A stretch of 64,000 bases of DNA from Candidatus Zhuqueibacterota bacterium (GTDB lineage Bacteria; Zhuqueibacterota; Zhuqueibacteria; Zhuqueibacterales; Zhuqueibacteraceae). Positions within the stretch are counted from its first letter, which is position 1. The number at the start of each line of letters is the position of its first letter. This document shows, piece by piece, positions 42,200 to 49,981 of the stretch. The position numbers and the translations under genes are program-made. Under the pieces are notes generated by a model that worked only from the letters and a program-made list of their open reading frames with translations, was not told the DNA's origin and did not search any database. The stretch spans positions 62,001 through 126,000 of the forward strand of contig JAKEEU010000107.1 of the NCBI GenBank assembly GCA_022616415.1, written 5' to 3'.

Positions 42200-43735
42200 T
42201 TATTCCGCCCAGTCGCGACAGAGTTGCACCAACAGGCGCATGCCATAGCCGCTGCCGCCTCTGGGCACGAGCGGCTTGTCTTCTTTGGGATGCGCCATGT
42301 TGGCGATATCCAAATGCGCCCATTTATAACCTTCGGCAAACGTCGCCAGAAACGCCGCGCCTTTGCTCGCGCCGCCGCCGCTGGGCTTGGAGGCGATGTT
42401 GCGAATGTCAGCGACGTCGCTTTTCATATAATCGAAAAACTCCGGAAAGAGCGGCATTTCCCACACGCGCTCGCCGGTGCGCTCAGCGGACTTCTTGATG
42501 CGCGTGATCAAGCCGGCATCATTGCCGAAAAGTCCGGCCGCGGTTTCGCCGAGCGCGCCGTAGATGGCGCCAGTTAGCGTCGCCAGATCGATTACCGCTT
42601 TCGGCTTAAAGCGCTGCGCATACGCCAGCGCATCCGCGAGAATCAAGCGGCCTTCCGCATCCGTATCCGCCACTTCGATGGTTTTGCCATTGCAGGTGCG
42701 GACAATATCTCCCGGACGCTGCGCCGAGCCGCTCGGCATGTTCTCCGCCATCGGCATCAAGCCAATCACGTGCAGTGGCAGTTGCAGTTGCACAATGGCG
42801 CCGATGGTGGCGAGTACTACAGCGGCGCCGGACATGTCGAATTTCATCTGCTCCATGCCTTCGGCGGTTTTAATGGAGAGGCCGCCGCTGTCAAACGTGA
42901 TGCCTTTGCCTACGAGAACGATTGGGCCGTTTTCCTGCCGCGCATTCGCAGGATGATATTCGAGCACGACGAAACGCGGCGGGTTGACGCTGCCCTGGCC
43001 GACGCCGAGCAGCGCGCCCATGCCCAATTCCCGCAGTTTCTTTTCGTCGTAAATTTGGCAGGAGATTTTGAGCTCGGCCGCTTTGACCGCAGCAATCTCC
43101 GCCAATTTTGCCGGCGGCAAATCGTTCGACGGCGTGTTTTGCAGATCGCGCGCGAAACAAGTCCACTCGCCGATGATTTGCCCAATCCGGCAGCCCTCTT
43201 TGACTTCCTGCTCGTGTTGTTTGTCGGTTATGAGCAAAGTAGCGCGGCGCAAGGGTTTCTCGTTATTCGGCAGGTTTGACTTGTATTTCAAAAAGCGATA
43301 ATTTGCCAGCAGCAGGGCTTCGGCGGCCAACTGCGCGGCGGTGCGATAGCCCAGCCTTTCGGCGAGCGGGCCATCTAAACACAGGTGCAAATCTTCCATC
43401 GCAAGCTTGCGGGCGGCTTGCACGGCGTTGCCGATGACAAGCTGCGCATTTTGCCGGGCTTCGTTTTCTTTCGGCGTCTTATGATTCCACACGCCCAGCC
43501 CGACGAGCAAGAGCCGCTCGGCCCCTCCCTCCGGGGGATAGAGCCACGCCGTTTCTTCCAATTTGCCGGCAAAATCTTTTTGGCGATAAATTCTGGTGAT
43601 AAGACCGGCGTGAATCGTTTTGGCGATGAAACCGGTGCTGCGTAGATCGCCATTTGCAGACTCCTGCGGCAGCATAAGTGCCAAGGCCGCAGATTTTTCC
43701 GCCTCTAGTTTGCCAACTCTGACGTTGAGTTCCAT
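42200..43735 (-). CDS. pepA: Leucyl aminopeptidase (M17, PepA-like)
   Basis: 511 aa. The C-terminal catalytic domain (about 190-511) carries the M17 signature and metal/catalytic residues: VGKGITFDSGGLSIKT, MKFDMSGAAVV, ADTDAEGRLILADAL, DLATLTGA. A cytoplasmic manganese/zinc aminopeptidase that removes N-terminal residues from peptides. Length is normal for the family. ATG 43735 is used. Confidence 0.93.
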   Translation of the reverse strand: MELNVRVGKLEAEKSAALALMLPQESANGDLRSTGFIAKTIHAGLITRIYRQKDFAGKLEETAWLYPPEGGAERLLLVGLGVWNHKTPKENEARQNAQLVIGNAVQAARKLAMEDLHLCLDGPLAERLGYRTAAQLAAEALLLANYRFLKYKSNLPNNEKPLRRATLLITDKQHEQEVKEGCRIGQIIGEWTCFARDLQNTPSNDLPPAKLAEIAAVKAAELKISCQIYDEKKLRELGMGALLGVGQGSVNPPRFVVLEYHPANARQENGPIVLVGKGITFDSGGLSIKTAEGMEQMKFDMSGAAVVLATIGAIVQLQLPLHVIGLMPMAENMPSGSAQRPGDIVRTCNGKTIEVADTDAEGRLILADALAYAQRFKPKAVIDLATLTGAIYGALGETAAGLFGNDAGLITRIKKSAERTGERVWEMPLFPEFFDYMKSDVADIRNIASKPSGGGASKGAAFLATFAEGYKWAHLDIANMAHPKEDKPLVPRGGSGYGMRLLVQLCRDWAE

Positions 43736-43858
43736 GGTTGCCTCACACGTTGAGAATTCGAAGATGAAAGTGCTTTTGCCAATCCTGGTGTAAATTCTGA
43801 TGCAGCCCCGATGACGAATGTCGAAATTATTGATGTTTGCAAAAGTAATAAGGAAAAT

Positions 43859-43929
43859 GTCATGCTGGAAGCATCTTGTTTGTTATCCAGCACAGTGCGC
43901 GAATAGAACAGGATTCCTCCGGAATGACA
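43859..43929. repeat. TGTCAT-edged element, inverted relative of 35064-35139
   Basis: TGTCATGCTGGAAGCATCTTGTT at the left and AACAGGATTCCTCCGGAATGACA at the right. It sits in the 435-nt gap 43736-44170, which otherwise shows only the GTARC palindrome at 44152. Confidence 0.75.
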
Positions 43930-44151
43930 TCCAAGCATGAGGCTCGCGCCGTTTCCAATTATTAATGCAAAGCTCAATAAATCGCGCTGATTTTCGGTTT
44001 CGTTTCTCCTTATTCTCAATGAGCAACCAGCTTACTCCGTTAACGGCACGTTTTGGGGACTACTAACAGCTTCCATCCTGGCACGCCAACCCATCCTCCT
44101 CATAAGACACTAAAACCTCGGAAAACTCCCCCGATTTTTAAATGCCCAAAG

Positions 44152-44174
44152 CCCAGTCGAGCCGACTGGGTTAC
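44152..44174. repeat. GTARC-edged palindrome overlapping a stop codon
   Basis: CCCAGTC-GAGCC-GACTGGG with GTTAC at its edge. The TAA of the PIN toxin gene (44171-44173) is inside the GTTAC/GTAAC edge, so the element provides the stop codon. Confidence 0.85.
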
Positions 44175-44587
44175 TTCAACAAACGTACGAATCCCGCTTG
44201 CTCGAAGTGATGATCTGTAGTAAGTGCTTCGATGATGCCACGTTGCTGCATGAGAATGAAGCTTGAACAATCCACCAAGCTCCATTCTTTGTCTGGTCGA
44301 CTTTTCAGAAATTGCCACGCCTGATTATCTAACGTTTGGTCCAGATGGACGATTTCGATATGGGGTGAAGCCTTGAGGCCATCAACAAAAGCTATCATCT
44401 TTGGTCGAGGCGTGCGTAATGGACTGGTCAGTAAAGCCACTACTTCAGTAATGATATAGTTGGTGGTGATGACCTTGCGTCCCTGCTGACGAGCTGTGCG
44501 ATACAGATTTGCAGCAAGCCCATGATAAGCCTGTGATGGGTCGACCAGATTTGCCCATCCGGAAGTATCGGCAAAAAGTTCGGACAT
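44171..44587 (-). CDS. vapC: PIN-domain ribonuclease toxin (VapC-like)
   Basis: 138 aa. The PIN acidic set is visible: D7 (LFADTSGWANL), E in YIITEVVALL, D in WSLVDCSSFILM, and the final D in ALTTDHHFEQAGFVRLL. PIN toxins cleave RNA. ATG 44587 begins two bases downstream of the antitoxin stop and has GGGGAG upstream. The last codons and stop come from a palindromic repeat, so the original C-terminus may have been a little longer. Confidence 0.85.
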   Translation of the reverse strand: MSELFADTSGWANLVDPSQAYHGLAANLYRTARQQGRKVITTNYIITEVVALLTSPLRTPRPKMIAFVDGLKASPHIEIVHLDQTLDNQAWQFLKSRPDKEWSLVDCSSFILMQQRGIIEALTTDHHFEQAGFVRLLK

Positions 44588-44588
44588 T

Positions 44589-44855
44589 TCACTCCCCTTT
44601 ATTCTCCTGGCCACGCATTTCTTCCATTAAAGCTTGTCCAATATATTTATCATGTTGATCTGCCCAATCAGAGACGTTGCTCGTAAATGCGCCGATAAAC
44701 TTCTCCACCGGATCTTCTTCAGAGCGCTGAAACGCAGTCTTTAACCAATGAATAACCAAATCCTCAGGTTTTTGCTTTGACTGCGCTGCGGTCTTAACCA
44801 GCGGCTCGTACAGCTCTTCGGGCACTTCCAAAACAAGCGTGTGTACCATAGTCAT
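44589..44855 (-). CDS. Antitoxin for the PIN toxin
   Basis: 88 aa. It starts with a hydrophobic beta segment (TLVLEVPEELYEPLVKTA) followed by helices (KPEDLVIHWLKTAFQR), a ribbon-helix-helix-like layout, and an acidic C-terminal tail. ATG 44855 with AAAGG upstream is used, and ATG 44849 is also possible. The gene immediately precedes the PIN toxin, so antitoxin function is inferred from order and layout. Confidence 0.72.
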   Translation of the reverse strand: MTMVHTLVLEVPEELYEPLVKTAAQSKQKPEDLVIHWLKTAFQRSEEDPVEKFIGAFTSNVSDWADQHDKYIGQALMEEMRGQENKGE

Positions 44856-44950
44856 TGCCTTTCGGTTTGGTGATTTGCCTCTCCATAAGAACATACGAAA
44901 TCCAAAATTTATTGCCAACAAAAATTTTTGTGAGAGTGTAATCCTTAAAA

Positions 44951-44984
44951 CAAAAAGCCCACACCGCGCGAGACAATGTGGGCT
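44951..44984 (-). terminator. Rho-independent terminator of the beta-helix gene
   Basis: On the minus strand, AGCCCACA (44984-44977) pairs with TGTGGGCT (44963-44956), followed by TTTTTG. It is 26 nt beyond the stop of the gene ending at 45010. Confidence 0.75.
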
Positions 44985-45009
44985 GGTCAATTTACCGGCT
45001 GATTAAGGG

Positions 45010-46317
45010 TCATTGCGTCAATACCATTTTTCGGGTGAAATGAAAGCCGTTGGGTTGCGTCACATTCGGCTCTGCTGATAACCGGTAAAAGTACACGCCG
45101 CTGGCAACTCTTCTCCCGAAATCATCCCGGCCATCCCAAATTTCCGCGTGATAACCTGCTTCGCGTTGGCCAGCAACAAGTGCTCTTACCTCTTGCCCAA
45201 AGAGGTTGTAGATCTTCAACGTGATGTGGCTTGCCTCTGGCAGTTGATACTGAATCATCGTTTGTGGATTGAATGGATTGGGGAAGTTCTGCGAAAGTGC
45301 GTATTGGGTCGGAACGCTCTGGGTATTTGTAAACGCGGGCACATTGCCTTTGCCTGACGCCGGTTTCCATTCTCCCAACGTGGCCAATGCCGAGATCGTC
45401 AGATCATCATCCGGCCATTCGGCAATGAGCTGCCGATAATATGCCTCGCCGGTTTTCTGATCTTCCAGGCGATACCAGTAAATGCTGCCCAAATCGTACA
45501 AGGCGTATTTGGCTAAAGTCGTCTTCGGAAAATCGCTCAGAATCGCCTGGGAGGTTGCAATGGCTTCGGCGTATTGCCCGTTCTTCACCAATTCGCCGGT
45601 GACAATGGATTGCGCTAAGCCGAAAACTTCTTTGCCGGCGTGGTTCTGCACGAGCTGACTCATCCGAGCAACTGCTTCGTTTCGCCGGTTCAATTTGTAC
45701 AGACAACGGCAGACAAAGGCCAATGCTCTCCTACCCGCCAAATGATCGGGATATTTTCCGACAAGACTCTCAAACAGTGCCAAAGCCTGCTCACCATTTC
45801 CCTCCAGAAATATCTTATAAGCGCGATCGACCTCGACCATTCCCACGGTATCGGCTGCAGCGCCATTGGCAATCTCGTTGCTTCGATTTTCAGATGAACC
45901 CTCTTTGGCCAGCGCCTTCCCCATGCCGGAATTGGGATCGTAATCCAGGTAATTGGACCAATCCACGTTGCCGGACACATTTGGGGTGGGATTGGGATCG
46001 CCCCACCAGTTGTAGCGGGCATAAATTGTTCCCGGATAGGAGGACCACACTTCGATGCCGTTAAAGTAAAGGCTGTTGTGGCCCTCGCTCGAATAAGTTC
46101 CGAGGTGAGGTATGGAAGTGCCATCGCCATAAACGCCGTAAATATTATTATAGCGAATGACGTTGTTCGTGGTGATGCCGGGGTCGGAGTATTGATAGCA
46201 CTTGACCCCATCGCCATTTTCCTCGATGATGTTGTTCTGCAACGAGCCGCCGTAGATAAGGGAGTTGTTGTCGAAATATACGCCCACGGTGTTGTACTTG
46301 ACTGTGCTTGATGCCAA
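45010..46317 (-). CDS. 5'-truncated parallel beta-helix/TPR protein with sorting domain
   Basis: Up to 435 aa. The first 120 residues are right-handed beta-helix coils (NTVGVYFDNNSLIYGGSLQNNIIEENGDG, TTNNVIRYNNIYGVYG) ending in YNWWGDPN. A TPR-like helical part follows (about 160-320: ALFESLVGKYPDHLAGRRAL, YALYDLGSIYWYRLEDQKTGEAYYRQLI), then a canonical sorting domain (LSQNFPNPFNPQTMIQYQL ... RKMVL). There is no signal peptide. An in-frame TGA lies 16 codons upstream of the TTG at 46317. A protein with an export tag but no signal peptide is probably the remains of a larger secreted protein. Confidence 0.7.
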   Translation of the reverse strand: MASSTVKYNTVGVYFDNNSLIYGGSLQNNIIEENGDGVKCYQYSDPGITTNNVIRYNNIYGVYGDGTSIPHLGTYSSEGHNSLYFNGIEVWSSYPGTIYARYNWWGDPNPTPNVSGNVDWSNYLDYDPNSGMGKALAKEGSSENRSNEIANGAAADTVGMVEVDRAYKIFLEGNGEQALALFESLVGKYPDHLAGRRALAFVCRCLYKLNRRNEAVARMSQLVQNHAGKEVFGLAQSIVTGELVKNGQYAEAIATSQAILSDFPKTTLAKYALYDLGSIYWYRLEDQKTGEAYYRQLIAEWPDDDLTISALATLGEWKPASGKGNVPAFTNTQSVPTQYALSQNFPNPFNPQTMIQYQLPEASHITLKIYNLFGQEVRALVAGQREAGYHAEIWDGRDDFGRRVASGVYFYRLSAEPNVTQPNGFHFTRKMVLTQ

Positions 46318-46401
46318 TCCCGGATATGAATTGATACTTCGAATTCCATATATTCACCTCGCCAGATAAATTTGAAAATATGTTTGGCTTGGCACTTGAA
46401 T

Positions 46402-47082
46402 TTATCCACCAGTTACACGTACCACTCTGCTTGGAACGGCATATTCAACCGTTGGCAGGGAATTAAAAAAGCTCACCATCTCCCAAACGGTTTTGTTATC
46501 TGGAATGTCGAGGACAAAATATCTGCCGGTACCTGTCAAGGGGGTGTCAGCATATTTAACTGTACAATTTGCATCGGCTATTGTTTGTAGCATCTGCTCC
46601 CGTGTGACATTGATTTTGAACTCGATAATCACTCTATCAGGGATGATCAAGTTTGTATCTTCAATCGCTCTTGTAAGCACGAATGGTTCCTCCAATACTT
46701 TCTCTCCAGTCGAGAGATTGATTCCCGCTTTCTTAACAGTGAAAAAGCCGGGGCGCATAATAAACAGGTCAAAACTGCCAAGAGGTATTTCAACGATTTT
46801 AAAAGTTCTTGGCAACGAATCAATCAGAAGTTCTGCCAACTTTGCCGCATAGTCGTTGGATTTCAGCAGATACACCTGAACCTCTCTTACTGTTGTATTT
46901 TCAGAAGTGGTTACGCTTCCGATCAAGGTCGCTGGACCACCAGGCCCACGAGCAATTAAAGGCACCACCTCATCTTTTTCACTTATATCCACCGCCTTGT
47001 TACATCCTTGCTGCATAGATAAAGCAGCAATAAGGCAAAAGCAGGCTGCCAAAGAAATGTATAAAGTTTTTGCGCTACTCAT
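46402..47082 (-). CDS. Lipoprotein with regulatory-like and protease-propeptide-like domains
   Basis: 226 aa. The lipoprotein signal ends in SMQQGC. Residues about 45-125 resemble a carboxypeptidase-regulatory-like beta sandwich (TLIGSVTTSENTTVREVQVYLL ... GSFDLFIMRPGF). Residues about 145-225 resemble an inhibitor-I9/subtilase propeptide (VIIEFKINVTREQMLQTIADANC ... YFVLDIPDNKTVWEMVSFFNSLPTVEYAVPS). No peptidase domain follows. ATG 47082 has GGAGGA upstream. It could be a free-standing protease inhibitor or the surviving front end of a protease. Domain calls are tentative. Confidence 0.6.
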   Translation of the reverse strand: MSSAKTLYISLAACFCLIAALSMQQGCNKAVDISEKDEVVPLIARGPGGPATLIGSVTTSENTTVREVQVYLLKSNDYAAKLAELLIDSLPRTFKIVEIPLGSFDLFIMRPGFFTVKKAGINLSTGEKVLEEPFVLTRAIEDTNLIIPDRVIIEFKINVTREQMLQTIADANCTVKYADTPLTGTGRYFVLDIPDNKTVWEMVSFFNSLPTVEYAVPSRVVRVTGG

Positions 47083-47258
47083 ATCAAATCCTCCTTAAAG
47101 TGGTTTTTTGGGTAGTTTACTGCCATTGATTATAACTCTTTCAAATCTTCAGCTTGCCCGACCTATCCAAAACGGACGAGTTTTTCGAGCTTTTTCTGCA
47201 AGTCCTTCAAACCCTATCACTTGTCAGCTCGTCCAAAATGGATGGCTGACATCCGCCC

Positions 47259-48179
47259 CTATTGATTCATCCGTTGCAAATGACGCTTGAGTTTGTTGGG
47301 CGACCAGCCCAGCATTTTCGCGGCGCGGGTTTTGTTGTTGGAAGTGAACGCCAGCACGCGCTGGACATAGGCATTGAGCAACATCTCTGCAGTCCATTGC
47401 CGGTTTTCTGCAGTTGTTAACAACGCCCCTTGTTGCACCTCCAACGGCAGATGCTCGATCTCGATGCGCTGGCCTGCCGTGGTAACAACAATGGATTCCA
47501 TGATCATCTTCAGCTCGCAGATATTGCCCGGCCAATCGTAATTCATCAGACAAGACCGGGCTTCCTGAGAGATGCTGAGTTTTCTCTTGTAGCGTTGCCC
47601 AAACTCCCGCAAAAAGAATTCGACAAACACCTCAATGTCCTCCCGGCGCTCGCGCAGAGGAGGAATGGTGAGCGTATAGCCTTTGATGCGATAATAAAAA
47701 TCGCTGCGGAATTTGCCGGATTGAATGTGTTGTTGAATATCCACGTTCGTTGCGGAGATCAGGCGGAACTCGGTGGTCACCAGCTCTCGTCCACCGACGC
47801 GCCGAAACTGTTTGGTTTCGAGCACGTTCAGTAATTTGATCTGCAACTCCTCATCAAGATTTTCGATCTCGTCGAGGAAGAGCGTGCCGCCACACGCTAG
47901 GTCCAGGTAGCCGTTCTTTTGTTCGATGGCGCCGGTAAAGGCGCCCTTTTCATGTCCGAACAGCTCGCTTTCCAACAGACCGCGGCTCATCGCGGCGCAA
48001 TCGAGGGGGAAAAATACGCCATTGCGCCCGCTGCGGCGATGGACATGCTCGGCCATAACGTTCTTGCCCGTTCCCGTCTCGCCGTGAATGAAAAGGGCAA
48101 CATTTGAGGCGGCGATTGATTCGGCCTCCTGAACCAATTGTTGCATGGTTTGGTTCTGGAAGAGCAGCAAATGTGACAT
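47259..48179 (-). CDS. Sigma54-dependent transcriptional activator without sensor domain
   Basis: 306 aa. An AAA+ domain from the first residues: Walker A GETGTGKN, the sigma54-contact GAFTGA loop (HEKGAFTGAIEQ), Walker B GTLFLDEIENL, and sensor motifs (FRSDFYYRIKGYTLTIPPLRER). The C-terminal Fis-type helix-turn-helix is TRAAKMLGWSPNKLKRHLQ. There is no N-terminal receiver, GAF or PAS domain, as in PspF-type activators controlled by separate proteins. ATG 48179 has AAGGTGA upstream. Targets are unknown. No clear -24/-12 promoter was found nearby. Confidence 0.88.
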   Translation of the reverse strand: MSHLLLFQNQTMQQLVQEAESIAASNVALFIHGETGTGKNVMAEHVHRRSGRNGVFFPLDCAAMSRGLLESELFGHEKGAFTGAIEQKNGYLDLACGGTLFLDEIENLDEELQIKLLNVLETKQFRRVGGRELVTTEFRLISATNVDIQQHIQSGKFRSDFYYRIKGYTLTIPPLRERREDIEVFVEFFLREFGQRYKRKLSISQEARSCLMNYDWPGNICELKMIMESIVVTTAGQRIEIEHLPLEVQQGALLTTAENRQWTAEMLLNAYVQRVLAFTSNNKTRAAKMLGWSPNKLKRHLQRMNQ

Positions 48180-48448
48180 GAATTCACCTTCGTAAAAGAA
48201 TAACCAGGCGGCAGTTCCCAAAAGTCTGAAATCGAGTCGCGCTTTAAAAACGATGGGCAAGGGGAGGAGGGGAGAACAGAAGCAGTACCGAGCTGAAAAT
48301 ATCCTTTAACGTTGGCAGAATGGCGTGCACCGGGAACCAGCATTCTCCCTTTACCCAGCCATGTTGCTCCTTAAAGTTTCGCTAAAAAGATAAACAAAGC
48401 CAAAGCTCATGTCAACAGCATAAGAATATGGCGTTCCATTACGAGTTA

Positions 48449-48470
48449 ACAGACAAGCTGTCTGTGCTAC
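48449..48470. repeat. GTARC-edged palindrome at the nuoN stop
   Basis: ACAGAC-AAGCT-GTCTGT followed by GCTAC. Two bases separate it from the TAA of nuoN (48473-48475). The rest of 48180-48448 shows nothing gene-like. Confidence 0.8.
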
Positions 48471-48472
48471 AT

Positions 48473-49981
48473 TTACATCAGCGACCGCGCCAGCGCTTGA
48501 AACTTGTCCATCCACTGTCCGGGGAACAGGCCCAAATTCAGCGTGGCAAAAACGGCGATGCCCAACGCGATGACGACGGCCGGCAGTGGCGTCACCGGCG
48601 CTTTTTCTCCCTCGGGTTCCTGCATGAACATGACGACGACGATGCCGAGATAATAATACAAGCTGATCATGGAATTGATGACGCCCAAAATGACGAGCCA
48701 GATATAGCCGGCTTGCACGGCGCCGCTGAAGACGTAAAATTTGGCGAGAAATCCGGCGGTCGGCGGAATGCCGGAGAGGGAAAACATGAAGATCGCCATG
48801 GCTAACGCCGCAAACGGGCGGCGATACGCCAGCCCGCGATATTCCGAAATGTTGACATATTCCTGCTCGGACTTTGCCAGCAGGGCCACGACGCCGAACG
48901 CGCCGACGTTCATAAATGTATAACTCAGCAAATAAAACAAAATGCCGGCGTGGCCGTTTTCATTGTTGGCAATCGCGCCGATGAGAATATAGCCGGCGTG
49001 CGCAATCGACGAGTAGGCCAGCATGCGTTTGACATTCTCCTGCCGCAGCGCGATGATGTTGCCGAGCGTCATCGTGGCAACGGCGATGACCCAAAAAATT
49101 TGCTGCCACATGGCATCCGTCATGATATTGGACGCGAGCAGCAGGCGCAAGAGCGCTGCAAAACCTGCGGCTTTCGAGCCGGTTGCCATGAACGCCGAAA
49201 TCGGCGTGGGCGCGCCTTGATAAACATCCGGCGCCCAGGCGTGGAACGGCACCAGGGCGATTTTAAATCCGAAGCCGATAACCATCAGCACCAAGCCGGT
49301 GATGAACAGAGAAGGCCACTCGGCGAGGCCGGAATCCGGATGCGAAGCCGGCGTTGAAGCCGTTGTTGCGCTCAAGTGTTGACGCACGGCCTCCGCCAAC
49401 TTGGTTAGACTCGCGCTGCCGGCGCTGCCGTAGATCAGCGCGATGCCATAGAGCAAAAAGCCGCTGGCAAAAGCGCCGAGCAGAAAATATTTAAACGAAG
49501 CTTCCAGCGCTTTGGGATCCGTGCGGCGAAAGCCGGCGAGCACGTACAAAGAAACCGAAAGCGTTTCCAGGCCGAGAAAGAGCGTCAGCAGGTGGGCGCT
49601 GGAGGCCATCAGCATCATGCCGACCGTGGCAAAAATGATCAGCGTGAAATACTCGCTATACAGCAGATATTTTTCTTCGAGAGAATTTAGCGACAACATG
49701 ACCGTCAAGCCGGCGGAGATGATGAACAGGCAGCGAAATCCCACGGCAAATTTATCGACGGTGATCATGCCATAAAAAGCCGTGGCGGGTTCGCCACCCC
49801 AGTGCTGGGTTGCGAAGAGCAAGCTCACCGCGAAGCCGATCAACACGACAGCCAGCAGCGCTTCGCTATAAAGGCGCGGAAAGATCAAGCCCAGCGCCAA
49901 AACGAGAAATCCGAGCAGCACCAGCGTCAGCTCCGGAGCGAGAAGATAGAAATCTTGAAAGGTGAGGCTTGAGAGGTTCAT
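48473..49981 (-). CDS. nuoN: NADH-quinone oxidoreductase subunit N
   Basis: 502 aa membrane antiporter-like subunit of complex I with about 14 transmembrane helices. Family sequence includes LMASSAHLLTLFLGLETLSVSLYVLAG, KYFLLGAFASGF, VPFHAWAPDVYQGAPTP, KRMLAYSSIAHAGYI and LSGIPPTAGFLAKFYVF. Conserved Glu (LGLETLS) and Lys (FKIALVPFH, ENVKRMLAYSS) of the proton path are present. The start overlaps the nuoM stop (ATGA). Confidence 0.94.
   Translation of the reverse strand: MNLSSLTFQDFYLLAPELTLVLLGFLVLALGLIFPRLYSEALLAVVLIGFAVSLLFATQHWGGEPATAFYGMITVDKFAVGFRCLFIISAGLTVMLSLNSLEEKYLLYSEYFTLIIFATVGMMLMASSAHLLTLFLGLETLSVSLYVLAGFRRTDPKALEASFKYFLLGAFASGFLLYGIALIYGSAGSASLTKLAEAVRQHLSATTASTPASHPDSGLAEWPSLFITGLVLMVIGFGFKIALVPFHAWAPDVYQGAPTPISAFMATGSKAAGFAALLRLLLASNIMTDAMWQQIFWVIAVATMTLGNIIALRQENVKRMLAYSSIAHAGYILIGAIANNENGHAGILFYLLSYTFMNVGAFGVVALLAKSEQEYVNISEYRGLAYRRPFAALAMAIFMFSLSGIPPTAGFLAKFYVFSGAVQAGYIWLVILGVINSMISLYYYLGIVVVMFMQEPEGEKAPVTPLPAVVIALGIAVFATLNLGLFPGQWMDKFQALARSLM

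Noticed and set aside
43705..44019. 104-codon minus-strand ORF between pepA and the PIN toxin
   Set aside because: It runs through the TGTCAT element and lacks any protein-like feature.
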